Positions 9,037 through 18,048 of a DNA stretch of 64,000 bases are shown here, piece after piece. Position 1 is the first letter of the stretch. Each line of letters opens with the position of its first letter. Both the position numbers and the translations under genes were made by a program. The notes below the pieces were generated by a model, which did no database searches, was not told the DNA's origin, and saw only the letters and a program-made list of their open reading frames with translations. Source of the DNA: Streptomyces sp. SLBN-118 (GTDB lineage: Bacteria; Actinomycetota; Actinomycetes; Streptomycetales; Streptomycetaceae); the NCBI RefSeq assembly GCF_006715635.1, contig NZ_VFNP01000001.1, forward strand, positions 1,364,001 through 1,428,000, read 5' to 3'.

Positions 9037-9684
9037 GTGTCCATGATCGCAGGCCGTACAGCGAACACGCTCCCTGCTTCGTCGGCGCTTGCCCGCGCCT
9101 GCGTCGCCGTGGTCGTCGTCGGGGTCGCTGTCTCCGCGTGGGAGCCGTACGACCGGATGACCTGGCTGCTGGAAGTGGTGTGGGTGCTGATCGGACTGCC
9201 GCTGGCCGTTCTGTTCTGGCGGCGTTTCCCACTGACGGGCCTTCTTTGCTGTCTGCTCGCCGTGCACGCACTGGTGCTGGCGGTGGGCGGGCACTACACG
9301 TATGCCCGGGTGCCGCTGGGAGGGTGGCTACAGGACACCCTGGGGCTTGCCCGGAATCCGTACGACCGGTTCGGGCACCTGATGCAGGGCTTTGTACCGG
9401 CCATCGGGGTACGCGAGTTGCTGAGCCGGACCTCACCCCTTCGCGGGAGCCGTTGGCTGGCGCCACTCACGGTCTGCAGCTGCCTGGCCTTCAGCGCGGG
9501 CTTTGAGATGTTCGAATGGGCGACGGCGGTCATTGGCGGCCATGCGGCGGACGACTTCCTGGCCACGCAGGGCGATGTGTGGGACACCCAGTGGGACATG
9601 TTCTGCGCACTGATCGGCGCTACGGTCGCGCTGCTGCTGCTCAGCAGGTGGCATGACCGGCAGTTGGCGCGGCTGGCCGGCTGA
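9037..9684 (+). CDS. DUF2238 (YjdF-like) integral membrane protein
   Basis: 215 residues with about six hydrophobic segments (roughly 18-36, 43-60, 65-82, 120-130, 140-160, 190-205). It has the conserved features of the YjdF/DUF2238 family: a YDRFGHLMQGF segment, a GFEMFEWATA segment and GDVWDTQWDM near the C terminus. Family members sit in the inner membrane and their function is not established. GTG at 9037 follows a purine-rich GAGGGAGGGA; an ATG two codons later (9043) is an alternative. It stands between two pieces of transposon debris, yet its frame is complete. Confidence 0.8.
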   Translation: MSMIAGRTANTLPASSALARACVAVVVVGVAVSAWEPYDRMTWLLEVVWVLIGLPLAVLFWRRFPLTGLLCCLLAVHALVLAVGGHYTYARVPLGGWLQDTLGLARNPYDRFGHLMQGFVPAIGVRELLSRTSPLRGSRWLAPLTVCSCLAFSAGFEMFEWATAVIGGHAADDFLATQGDVWDTQWDMFCALIGATVALLLLSRWHDRQLARLAG

Positions 9685-9689
9685 CCCGA

Positions 9690-9830
9690 GGAACCAGTCC
9701 CCGCCGGCGCTGTCGGCGGCCACCCAGCCGAAGGGCACCGTCGCCCGGCGGCAGCGTTCGATCATGCGGCGGCCCAACTCCACAATTTTGGGCAGCCCCT
9801 GCGACTGCCTCGACACCTGCACACCCCCGC
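9690..9830 (-). mobile_element. Possible IS701-like transposase fragment
   Basis: A minus-strand frame reads LPKIVELGRRMIERC then VPFGWVAADSAGGD. This pattern (Met-Ile-Glu-Arg, then Val-Pro-Phe/Ala-x-Trp-Val-x-x-Asp) is seen in the catalytic core of IS701/DDE-superfamily transposases common in Streptomyces. Only about 40 residues can be recognised and no inverted repeats are present. The identification is tentative. Confidence 0.35.
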
Positions 9831-9877
9831 GGCCGCACGACCAGGAGGCGACCGCAGGAATGATCACGCCGGACCCA

Positions 9878-10700
9878 TCACACCCGGCGCAGTGAATTGA
9901 GAAACGGAGTCCTTGTGCGGCGGTCAAAGGCGGTGGTGTAACTCTCGATGGTCGCATGCGCCCGGACCAGCTTGCCGGTCGCGTCACGGCCGGCCAGGTA
10001 GTCGGTCGCGGCACTGGCGGCGAGGGTGTTCAGCAGGGCCGTACCGATCGAACCGCCCACCTGCTGCATGGCGTTGACGGTCGCCGAGGCGACACGCGCG
10101 TCCTCGGCCGCGACCCCACCAGTGGCCAGCTGCATGGCCGGCGGAATGACCAGGCCCAGGCCCAGACCGATGACGACCAGCTGCGGCAGCACCGCGCTCA
10201 GGTAGTGGGAGCCGACGCCGATGCCGGTCAGCCAGGCCATGCCGGCCGTGGCCACGGCGAAGCCCAGCGGGATGACCGCCTTCGAGCCGATGCGGGGAAG
10301 CAGGACGGTGGTGCCGAGCTGCGCCATCACCATCAGCGCGCCCACCATCGGCAGGAACGCCACGCCCGTTTTCGTAGGGCTGAAACCGAGGTTGAGCTGC
10401 AGGTAGTAGGTGAGGAAGAGGAACACGCCGAACATGCCCGCGCCGGCGATCAACACCGCGAGGAACGAGGCCGCCCGGTTGCGGTCGAGCAGGATCCGCA
10501 GCGGCAGCAGCGGGTGTTCCGCTCGGTTCTGCCACCAGGCGAAGGCCGCCAGGAGCAGACCGCCCGCGATCAGGAAGCCCCAGGTCAGCGGCGAGCCCCA
10601 GTCATGAGTCTCGGCGTGGGAGAAGCCGTTGACCAGCGAGAAGAGGCCGGTGGCGACGAGGATCGTGCCGGGTACGTCCAGCTTGGAGCCGGCAGCGTCG
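9878..10700 (-). pseudogene. 5'-truncated MFS drug-efflux pump (C-terminal half)
   Basis: About 270 recognisable residues correspond to transmembrane segments 7-14 of a DHA2-family (EmrB/QacA-like) multidrug transporter: KLDVPGTILVATGLFSLVNG, HPLLPLRIL, GFSPTKTGVAFLPM, and a C-terminal QQVGGSIGTALLNTLAASAA. The first half (TM1-6 with motifs A and C) is absent. Upstream of about 10,700 the frame continues into sequence that reads instead as a transposase helix-turn-helix on the other strand. The last residues (FDRRTRTPFLNS) also look unlike the family. It is a fragment, probably cut by transposition and deletion. Confidence 0.75.
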
Positions 10701-10734
10701 CCGTGGTTACTCAGCAGGATGCTCGGCGAGCGTG

Positions 10735-10860
10735 CCCTGTCCTTCGCGAGCACATCCGGATGCTGGCGGCCGAGTTGTTCGTCCTCGGACACGACAATGT
10801 CGCGGTCGCCAAGCAATCACGTGTCAGCGTGAGGTCGATACAGCGTGGCACCAGGCGTGA
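10735..10860 (+). mobile_element. IS630-type transposase helix-turn-helix fragment
   Basis: The plus strand reads REHIRMLAAELFVLGHDNV, then VAKQSRVSVRSIQR, followed in a shifted frame by Trp-His-Gln-Ala. This matches the start of the N-terminal winged-helix domain of IS630-like transposases, in which an arginine-rich helix is followed by RVSxRSxQRWxxA. No catalytic DDE part follows. It marks the upstream boundary of the truncated MFS gene. Short but characteristic. Confidence 0.45.
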
Positions 10861-10861
10861 C

Positions 10862-11447
10862 ACCTGTCGCACTGCCATTCTCACCTCGTCAGGTCGCCCA
10901 CCTGCACGAACATAGGCAGCCGAGCATCTGCGGTGGCTGTGACGTTGTTCAGCGGCCCCGGCATGTCGGCTTCCAGCGGCCCCAGTTGGTGAGGGTTCTG
11001 TAGCTTCCCGACATCCTGAAGTGGCCCCGGGAATTGGCTTGTGCCGGGACCAGCCGCGGCGCGGTCAGCTCCGCGTGGTTGAGAGCGGCATGGCGTCGGC
11101 CCATTCCCCGAAAGCGCCGGCATCGTCGACTTCCCGTTGCAGCAGGGCGAACAACGGACTCAGGTCCGTGCCCGGGAGGTACGTCGATGGCCACGAAGTG
11201 CTCCCCGCGCCATTCGCTGAGTAGCCCGGATTCCTTGATCGAGTTCTTGACGAGGTGGATGCGGGCCATCACCGCTTCCGACAACGCCCGCGGCGCCCCG
11301 CGGCTCAGCCGGGGGTAGTCCTCCGGGAACAGGCCGACCTGCGGCGCACTGCCACTGCGCATCCGTGAGCTCATGTCGCCGCACCACAAAGCGCACATGC
11401 TCAGCCCAGGCGCTGGTCGCCCCACCGCAAGAGCCATCATAAACGCC
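10862..11447. other. Transposon debris with no intact gene
   Basis: The minus strand at about 11,345-11,395 reads VVRRHELTDAQWQ, which resembles the N terminus of IS5-family transposases (DUF4096), but the following sequence leaves the family quickly. Another minus-strand frame (about 11,150-11,330) reads MARIHLVKNSIKESGLL and SEWRGEHFVAID and is not recognised. No complete gene is supported. Confidence 0.35.
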
Positions 11448-13346
11448 TCAGACATCGTCGCGGAGTACCGGGCGCAGGGTCTCGATCACCGTGGGATCTT
11501 CGATGGTGGAAGGGAGTTCGGGGTCGTGGCCGTCGGCGATGTCGCGCATGGTGCGGCGCAGGATCTTTCCCGATCGCGTCTTGGGCAGCGCGGCGACCAC
11601 GTCGACCTGGCGCAGCGCCGCCACGGGGCCGATCGTCTCCCTTACTGCGGTGACGAGTTCCGCGGCGACTTCGGGCGCGTCGCGGTCAAGGCCGGATTTG
11701 AGCACGACGAATCCGCGTGGCACCTGTCCCTTGAGCGGGTCGGCCACGCCGACGACTGCGCACTCGGCGACATCCGGGTGGGCGGCGAGCACTTCCTCCA
11801 TCGCGCCGGTGGACAGCCGGTGTCCGGCGACGTTGATCACGTCGTCGATGCGGCCCATGATGTAGACGTAGCCGTCCTCGTCCTTGCGGCCGCCGTCGCC
11901 GGTGAGGTAGTAGCCGCTGTACGCGGACAGGTACGAGCGCACATACCTCTCGTCGTCCTGCCACAGCGTGGGCAGCGTTCCGGGTGGCAGCGGCAGCCGG
12001 ATGGCCACCGCGCCGTCGGTGCCAGGGGGCTCTTCGCTGCCCGCTTGGTCGAGGATGCGTACGTCGTACCCGGGCATCGGCACCGTGGGTGAGCCTGCCT
12101 TGATCGGGTGTGGCTCAACGCCCATGGGATTGGCGACGATCGGCCATCCGGTCTCGGTCTGCCACCAGTTGTCGACCACGGGCACACCGAGCAGGTCGGT
12201 CGCCCAGCGGTGGGTCTCCGGGTCCAGACGTTCGCCGGCCAGGAACAAGTGGCGCAGCGATCCGATGTCGTGGGCGGGGAGAAGTGCTCCGTGCGGGTCC
12301 TCCTTCTTCACTGCGCGGATTGCGGTGGGCGCGGTGAACAGTGCGGTTACGCGGTGTTCGGCGATCACCCGCCACAGCGCACCGGCGTCCGGCGTGCCCA
12401 CGGGCTTGCCTTCGTAGAGCACGGTGGTGCAGCCGGTGATCAGGGGGGCGTAGACGATGTAGGAGTGGCCGACGACCCAGCCGACGTCGGAGGCCGCCCA
12501 GAAGACTTCGCCGGGGTGGGTGTCGTAGATGTTCTCCAGGGACCATTGCAGCGCGACCGCGTGGCCGCCGTTGTCGCGCACGACGCCTTTGGGGCGGCCG
12601 GTGGTGCCGGAGGTGTAGAGGATGTAGAGCGGGTCGGTGGCGCCCACGGGGACGCAGTCCACCGGCTTGGCTGTCGCCAGGGCCTGGTCCCAGTCGAGAT
12701 CACGGTCGGTCAGGTCGGCCATGGATTGTGGCCGCCGGCGGATGATGCAGTGCTCCGGCTGGTGCTCGGCCAGGGCGAGGGCGGCGTCCAGCAGGGGCTT
12801 GTACGGCACGACGCGGGTCGGTTCGATGCCGCACGATGCGGCGATGACGACTTTGGGGCGGGCGTCGTCGATGCGCACGGCGAGCTCGTGCGCGGCGAAT
12901 CCGCCGAAGACGACCGAGTGGACGGCGCCGATGCGGGCACAGGCGAGCATGGCGACGACCGCTTCGGGAATCATCGGCATATAGATCGCGACGCGGTCGC
13001 CCTTGGCCACACCGAGTCCGGCCAGGACTCCGGCGAACTGCGCGACCTGGTCACGCAACTCCCGAAAGGTGAAAGACACCTTGCTGCCGGTGACCGGACT
13101 GTCGTAGACCAGGGCGAGTTGTTCGCCGCGCCCGGCGTCGACATGGCGGTCCAGTGCGTTGTGGCACGTGTTCAATTGCCCGTCGGGGAACCACCGGTAC
13201 AGCGGAGCCTGTGACTCGTCGAGGGCACGGGTCGGCGCCACGGCCCAGTCGATGGCACGGGCGGCGTCCAGCCAGAAGCCTTCCGGATCCTCCAGACTGC
13301 GCCGGTACTCGGCCGCATAGCCGCCCTGCTTCGGCGTCTGCGTCAT
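11448..13346 (-). CDS. prpE: Propionyl-CoA synthetase (propionate-CoA ligase)
   Basis: 632 residues, full length for the ACS/PrpE branch of the ANL superfamily, which activates a short-chain acid with ATP through an acyl-AMP to acyl-CoA. An N-terminal ACAS_N segment (about 10-65) precedes the AMP-binding domain. The P-loop is YTSGTTGRPKG (244-254), followed by the PrpE-type VRDNGGHAVALQW stretch; WWQTETGWP lies in the middle, and the catalytic, acetylatable Lys is K594 in RSGKILR. PrpE is favoured over acetyl-CoA synthetase by the RDNGGHAVALQW region and length, but substrate range is not proven. ATG at 13344-13346 is preceded by GAGGAGAGG; the longer upstream frame lacks a ribosome site. Monocistronic; an activity-modulating acetyltransferase is not nearby. 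Confidence 0.9.
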   Translation of the reverse strand: MTQTPKQGGYAAEYRRSLEDPEGFWLDAARAIDWAVAPTRALDESQAPLYRWFPDGQLNTCHNALDRHVDAGRGEQLALVYDSPVTGSKVSFTFRELRDQVAQFAGVLAGLGVAKGDRVAIYMPMIPEAVVAMLACARIGAVHSVVFGGFAAHELAVRIDDARPKVVIAASCGIEPTRVVPYKPLLDAALALAEHQPEHCIIRRRPQSMADLTDRDLDWDQALATAKPVDCVPVGATDPLYILYTSGTTGRPKGVVRDNGGHAVALQWSLENIYDTHPGEVFWAASDVGWVVGHSYIVYAPLITGCTTVLYEGKPVGTPDAGALWRVIAEHRVTALFTAPTAIRAVKKEDPHGALLPAHDIGSLRHLFLAGERLDPETHRWATDLLGVPVVDNWWQTETGWPIVANPMGVEPHPIKAGSPTVPMPGYDVRILDQAGSEEPPGTDGAVAIRLPLPPGTLPTLWQDDERYVRSYLSAYSGYYLTGDGGRKDEDGYVYIMGRIDDVINVAGHRLSTGAMEEVLAAHPDVAECAVVGVADPLKGQVPRGFVVLKSGLDRDAPEVAAELVTAVRETIGPVAALRQVDVVAALPKTRSGKILRRTMRDIADGHDPELPSTIEDPTVIETLRPVLRDDV

Positions 13347-13699
13347 GTCAATGGTCCTCTCCTCGTTCCGTTTGCGGACTGGAAGATGTGGACCGCCCCA
13401 CGCCCGTTCCGTGCGGGCAGTGCCACGGTCAATCCCTCGCAATCCTTCCGTCCGGCGCCCGGGTAGGTCATAAGCCATTCTTCCGCGGTCGCCGAACGCA
13501 GCAACGCAGATGGCGAGAAGTGGCAAAACGAGCCGTTTGGCGAGGTCAGCCGCCGGACCATTGCAGGGTCGGCGGTCTTGAGCCGAGCCCATGGTGCCGA
13601 CCGTTCCCTTGAGGGCTCGCCGGCCACGCTCGGGCCATCACAACCGGCGGTACAGCGTGTATCCGCAACGATGCACACCGTAACGCTACCGTCGGCTGC
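13347..13699. other. Divergent promoter region of prpE and the DUF2254 fragment
   Basis: About 350 bp between two divergently oriented starts. No further gene is supported. The prpE ribosome site lies at its left end. No clear repeat or operator was recognised. Confidence 0.35.
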
Positions 13700-13975
13700 G
13701 TGAGTGATCGCAGCTATCCACGACCCCACGTCCTGACGCCCCTGCGCGAGCATCTGCGGGACACCTTCTGGTTCGCGCCGACCGCGGGACTGGTCTGCGT
13801 TCTCGTGCTGTGGGGGGCGGCCGCGGAGCTGGACACATGGATCGTCTCCTCTCTGCAGGACCAGCAGGAGTACGAGGCCATCGACGACCTCATCGCGTTC
13901 GCCGACGATGCCAAGACCATCGTCGCCACGATCAGCTCGGCGATGATGACCTTCATCGGTGTCGTCTTCAGGCGG
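13700..13975 (+). pseudogene. 3'-truncated DUF2254 membrane protein
   Basis: From GTG at 13,700, about 92 codons match the start of DUF2254 predicted membrane proteins: LREHLRDTFWFAPTAGLV, a first TM segment, and AKTIVATISSAMMTFIGVVF, where the family normally continues into ITLVALQMAS. Here the match ends abruptly at about 13,975, and the downstream DNA is the 3' part of an aldehyde dehydrogenase gene read on the other strand. The remaining 350 or so residues of the family are missing. The junction is a fusion point between two broken genes. Confidence 0.7.
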
Positions 13976-13985
13976 CAAGGGGTCG

Positions 13986-15199
13986 TCAGGACGGCGGCGG
14001 GCCCAGGAGCGTCACCGGCGGGAGGTACGCCGAGGTGTCCTGGCCGGGCAGGAACGCGTCATCGGCCAGCCTGCCACGGTGCAGCGGCACAGCCCCGCGG
14101 TCGATCGCCTCGGCCACATGGTCGCCCAGTTCCTTGGCCTTCGCCGCGTTGATCAGCGGGCCGAAGTCAAGGTTCGGCAGCGGGTCGGTGGCCCTCTCGA
14201 CGGCGAGGGGGTGTCCCGTACGGATGGAGCGTACGGCGGGGAGACAGGCCGCCAGGAAGTCGGCGAACAGCTCGCGCTGGACCACGAATCGCGGGTATGC
14301 GGTGCAGCGCTGCTTGCCGTAGTCGAAGAGCTTGGGGATCACGGCGGTGAGTGCGTCCCAGTCGCTGAAGTTCCACAGGCCCCAGTGTTCAGGCCCTCCT
14401 GCTCCAGGATGTGCCGCTTGCCGAGGTCGGCGACGGCGGTGGCGATACGGGCCCCGGTGTCACGGCCGCCGACGAAGGAGACGCAGCCGATCTCCGGGGC
14501 GCGCACCAGCGCTTCGGAGAGCTGGCCGCCGCTGCCGCTGACCAGGGTGAGCGGGATGCCCTCGCGGGCGGCGAGCGCGGAGGCCAGGGTGAGGCAGGCG
14601 ACGCCACCGTCGGTCGGGGTCTTGGCGATGACCGCGTTGCCCGCGAGCGCCTGCACCAGCATGGCGTGGACCAGCACGGACATCGGGTAGTTCCAGCTGG
14701 CGATGTTGGAGACAGGGCCGGGCAGCGGTGTGCGGCCCTGAAGCATCGGCTCGATGCCGTCGACGTACCAGCGCACTCCGTCGATCGCACGGTCCACGTC
14801 GGCCTGGGCGAGCCGCCACGGTTTGCCGATCTCCCAGACCAGCAACAGGGCGAGCAGCTCTCGGTGTTCGGTCAGGGCGTCGAGTGCGGCACCGACACGG
14901 GCCCTGCGCTCTTCGAGGGGGACGTGCCGCCAGGCGCGGTGCTGGTCCAGCGAGGCGCGTACCGCCTGCTGGGCTGTCTCGGCGTCGAGTCGCGGCGGGC
15001 CCGCGATGGGGCTGCCGTCGACGGGGCTGGTCGCGGGCAGGGCGCTGCCGTCGGCCTGCCACTGCGCAGACCAGAGGTTGAGCACACGCTCGTCCCGGAA
15101 GGCCTCGGGGGCGACGGCGAGAGCGCGCTGCCAGGCGTCGGACCAGGCTGTGCCGGGCTTGAGGATGAGAGTGGATGCTGCAGGGAGGGTGGGTGCCAT
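13986..15199 (-). pseudogene. Frameshifted and truncated aldehyde dehydrogenase
   Basis: From ATG 15,197-15,199 the frame encodes the N-terminal NAD(P)-binding part: SNIASWNYPMSVLVHAMLVQ, AKTPTDGG and SFVGGRDTGARIA, then LEQEGLNT at about 14,385. The expected WGLWNFSDWDALTAVIPKLF follows in another frame, so one base appears lost. The second frame (14,342 to 13,986) carries DYGKQRCTAYPRFVV with the catalytic Cys and ends after TLLGPPPS, before the conserved C-terminal E-x-F-G-P-V region. The frameshift plus 3' truncation make it a pseudogene. It resembles the NAD-dependent ALDH group found with benzoate/acyl metabolism, but the substrate is unknown. Confidence 0.75.
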
Positions 15200-15288
15200 G
15201 AGGGTGGTCTCCGCTCGAAAGGGGGCGGGAGGGGCCGGTCGGTGGGCCATGAGTGTGTGGCACGCACTCGGCGTCATGGGGCGGTGAC

Positions 15289-15383
15289 GCCAACGGGACC
15301 ATGGAGTGCGGGACTGCGTCAACGCGGCCGCGTCACGACGTCAGCGGGACGTCAACGGGACTATGTGGCCGTGTCAGCGGGAC
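15289..15383. promoter_or_regulatory. Helically phased direct repeats (GTCARCGGGAC), SARP-box-like
   Basis: Exact copies of GTCARCGGGAC start at 15,340, 15,351 and 15,373 (spacings 11 and 22 bp, one and two helical turns). Weaker copies start at 15,289 (GCCAACGGGAC) and 15,318 (GTCAACGCGG). On the minus strand they read GTCCCGYTGAC, 90-185 bp upstream of the aldehyde dehydrogenase start. Direct repeats with 11/22-bp pitch are the known arrangement of binding sites for Streptomyces antibiotic regulatory proteins (SARPs). The 15,373 copy overlaps the end of the sucD-like remnant. The function is inferred only. Confidence 0.45.
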
Positions 15384-15387
15384 GCGC

Positions 15388-15865
15388 GAGGCCGTTCGAG
15401 GACCAGGCGCGAGGTCACGGTGGGGGTCACTCCGACACGTACCCCTGCCGCTTCGAGCACCTCCTCTTGGTGTACGCCGCTGCGCGCCCCCTCGGCCTCA
15501 CCTCCGATCTCCCGCTGTCCCCGAGGAGCACGGTGAGTTCCGGTTCGGGTCCTGTTCGAAGGCGGCGAGACCGTCGATGGGCCCGGTGCCGACGACTGGG
15601 TAGACGCCGACGCCGGCTGCGGACGAGAAACCTATGTCCCGCAACTCGTACATGAGTTGACGGCTGAGCGTGCCGGACTGGAGACGAATCCGATGCGGCC
15701 GGGCTTTGATGTCGGCGGGATGATGTCGGCGTCGGACCTGCCGGGCTGATCAGACCCAGGCAATTGGGGGCGATGACCTCGGTGCCGCGCTGTGCGGCGT
15801 GGGCCTGCAAGATCAGCGCCTCACATATGCGGGCGCACATATGGTGCCCGGTACATGATCGTGTG
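15388..15865 (-). pseudogene. Degraded succinyl-CoA ligase alpha subunit (sucD-like)
   Basis: Pieces of the SucD family appear in order on the minus strand but in different frames: RGTEVIAPNCLGLISP (CoA/phosphohistidine region), then RQLMYELRDIGFSSA and GTGPIDGLAAFE, then EIGGEAEGA, and finally EEVLEAAGVRVGVTPT, the normal C terminus. Between EIGGEAEGA and EEVLEAAGV about 40 residues of the family are missing, including the catalytic-His loop region. Frame changes and this internal deletion show the gene is dead. It is a duplicate of a TCA-cycle gene or of a biosynthetic-cluster homologue. Confidence 0.6.
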
Positions 15866-15913
15866 CTCCTATTGAAGGGACGGGTTTGGGCAAAGGCCGT
15901 GCGGGTGCCTGTG

Positions 15914-18013
15914 ATGAACGAGCAGATACCGATCGAGGAGCTGATCAGCGGGGCTGCCCGGGACGCCGGTGGTTGGCTGGGGGAACTGCCGGTGGCATTG
16001 CTGGCCACCAGTGCCGACGGGACGATCGTCCGCTGGAACCGTGCCGCGCAGGAGCTGCTCGGTTACGAGCCGCCGCAGGTGGTGGGCCGCCACATCGCTG
16101 ACCTCCTCCACCCCGGAGCCGACCGTAGCCTGGGGCGCTCATTGTGGGAGACCGCGGCGACCGGCCGGGGTGTGATGGGCACGGTGACGGCCTGGCACCG
16201 TGAAGGGCACCCGTTGGAACTGGAAATCTGGGCGTGCCCGGTGCCCGGCCGGCAGCGCGAAGCCTCCACGGTGCTGGTCTTCGCCGCCGATGCGCATGGG
16301 GTACGCCGCATCCGTGGGTCGTCGGCGGTGTGGGAGGGGCTGTTTGCGCGCTCGCCGGTCGGTATCGCGGTCTTCGACACGCAGTTGCGCTTCCTTCAGG
16401 TGAATTCAGCGCTTGAGGCCATGAACGGTCTTCCGGAGTCCGCTCACGTGGGACGACGCCTGGTTGAGGTGCTCCCGGCGGTGAACGCGGGCGAGATGGA
16501 GGAACCGATGCGCCGGTCCCTGGACACGGGAGAGCCGATCCTGGACCGCCGCCGTACCGGCCGTACGCCGGCCGACCCGCACCATGACCGCGTGTGGTCC
16601 TGCTCGTACGTCCGCGTGGAGGACCCGGCCGGCCAGCCGGTCGGTGTGATCGCCTCGATCCTCGACATCACCGAACAGCAGCAGGATCACGCGGAAGCTG
16701 AAGCGAGCCGCCGCAGGCTCGCCCTGCTCAATGAGGCCAGCCTCCGCATCGGTGCCAGCCTGGAGCTGGAGCGCACCGCCCAGGAACTTGCCGAGCTCGC
16801 CGTCCCCCGCCTCGCGGACGCCGTCACCGTCGATGTCCTGGACTCCCTCGCCGGCAGCGACGAACTCGGCACGGGGCTTATAGGCGGCGTCGCCCTGCGG
16901 CGCCTGGGCAAGGCACCGCTGACCGGCTCACAGGTCGCCGACATACTCGCTCCGCTCGGCAGAACTCTGACGTTCCCCGCGTCCGCCCCCTACACCCAGG
17001 CGCTCATCGGCCGGCAGCCGTTCCTGATAGCTCACTTCGACGAACGGGCCATCGCCCCCGCAGCGCGCCACTCCGCCAAGCCCGCACAGCTGCTCCGGAT
17101 CGGCGTGCACTCCTTCATGATGGCGCCGCTCGTCGCACGGGGCGTGGTGCTGGGCGTGGCCTCGTTCTACCGCTCCCGCCCCGTAGGCCCATTCTTGCCC
17201 GACGACGTCACTCTCGCCGACGAGCTGTGTGCCCTGGCGGCGATCAACGTCGACAACGCGCGCCTCTACCACCGCGAGCACGAGACCGCAGTGGTCCTCC
17301 AGCGCAGCATGCTGCCGCAGCACATCACCTCGCCGCCCGGCATCGAGGTGGCCCACCGCTACCTGCCCGCCAGCGACGTCAACGAGGTCGGCGGCGACTG
17401 GTACGACGTCCTGGCCCTGCCCGACGGCAAGGCCGCACTGCTGATCGGTGACGTGATGGGTCACGGCATCGCCGCCGCTGCGGTGATGGGACGGCTGTCC
17501 TCCACCGTACGAGCCCTGGGGCGCCTTGATCTTTCCCCCATCGACGTGTTGCGGCAGCTGGAATCCGTCCTCGCCGACCTCAGCGAGCCGATGCTCGCCA
17601 CGTTCCTTTATGCCGTCTGCGACCCGGCCACCGGGCTCTGCAGCATCACCCGGGCCGGACACCCGCCACCGGCCCTCGTGGAGCCGGACGGCACCGTCCG
17701 CCTGCTGGACGTCCCGCCGGGCGCCCCTTTGGGGGTCGGCGGAACGGACTTCACCACCATCGAGATCACCACGCAGCCGGGGAGCCTCCTGGTCCTCTAC
17801 ACCGACGGACTGGTCGAAGCCCGCAACCGCGACATCGACGAGCGGCTGGACGAACTGACTCGCCTCCTCGCCCAGCCCGCACAGCCCGCACAGCCCGGAC
17901 AGCCACTGGATCACCTGTGCGACGCGCTGATCAGCCACCTCTCCCCAACCGCCGCCGACGACGACATCGCCCTGCTCATCGCCCGCATCGGCACGAACCT
18001 TCCGGACAGCTGA
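15914..18013 (+). CDS. PAS-PAS-GAF-SpoIIE (PP2C-type) phosphatase
   Basis: About 699 residues from ATG 15,914 (in-frame GTGs at 15,905 and 15,911 are equally possible; no strong ribosome site decides). Two PAS domains (about 20-130 and 140-255; ADGTIVRWNRAAQELLGY is typical), a GAF domain (about 270-445) and a SpoIIE phosphatase domain (about 460-695) follow in order. Metal-ligand motifs are intact: GGDWYDV, GDVMGHGIAAA, LYTDGLVEA and ADDDIALLIAR. A Gln-Pro-Ala repeat (QPAQPAQPGQP) sits in a loop near the C terminus. It is probably a cytosolic sensor phosphatase acting on anti-anti-sigma proteins. No partner genes are adjacent. It is the second of three such phosphatases in the window. Confidence 0.9.
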   Translation: MNEQIPIEELISGAARDAGGWLGELPVALLATSADGTIVRWNRAAQELLGYEPPQVVGRHIADLLHPGADRSLGRSLWETAATGRGVMGTVTAWHREGHPLELEIWACPVPGRQREASTVLVFAADAHGVRRIRGSSAVWEGLFARSPVGIAVFDTQLRFLQVNSALEAMNGLPESAHVGRRLVEVLPAVNAGEMEEPMRRSLDTGEPILDRRRTGRTPADPHHDRVWSCSYVRVEDPAGQPVGVIASILDITEQQQDHAEAEASRRRLALLNEASLRIGASLELERTAQELAELAVPRLADAVTVDVLDSLAGSDELGTGLIGGVALRRLGKAPLTGSQVADILAPLGRTLTFPASAPYTQALIGRQPFLIAHFDERAIAPAARHSAKPAQLLRIGVHSFMMAPLVARGVVLGVASFYRSRPVGPFLPDDVTLADELCALAAINVDNARLYHREHETAVVLQRSMLPQHITSPPGIEVAHRYLPASDVNEVGGDWYDVLALPDGKAALLIGDVMGHGIAAAAVMGRLSSTVRALGRLDLSPIDVLRQLESVLADLSEPMLATFLYAVCDPATGLCSITRAGHPPPALVEPDGTVRLLDVPPGAPLGVGGTDFTTIEITTQPGSLLVLYTDGLVEARNRDIDERLDELTRLLAQPAQPAQPGQPLDHLCDALISHLSPTAADDDIALLIARIGTNLPDS

Positions 18014-18048
18014 GGGCAGCGCCCCACCGGCGAGACAGAGGTGCCTCC

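Noticed and set aside
12108..13214. A 368-codon plus-strand frame over prpE
   Set aside because: Antisense shadow of a well-supported acyl-CoA synthetase.
17870..17905. Tandem CAGCCCGCA-type repeats
   Set aside because: They encode a Gln-Pro-Ala linker inside a phosphatase domain loop and are low-complexity coding sequence, not a separate element.
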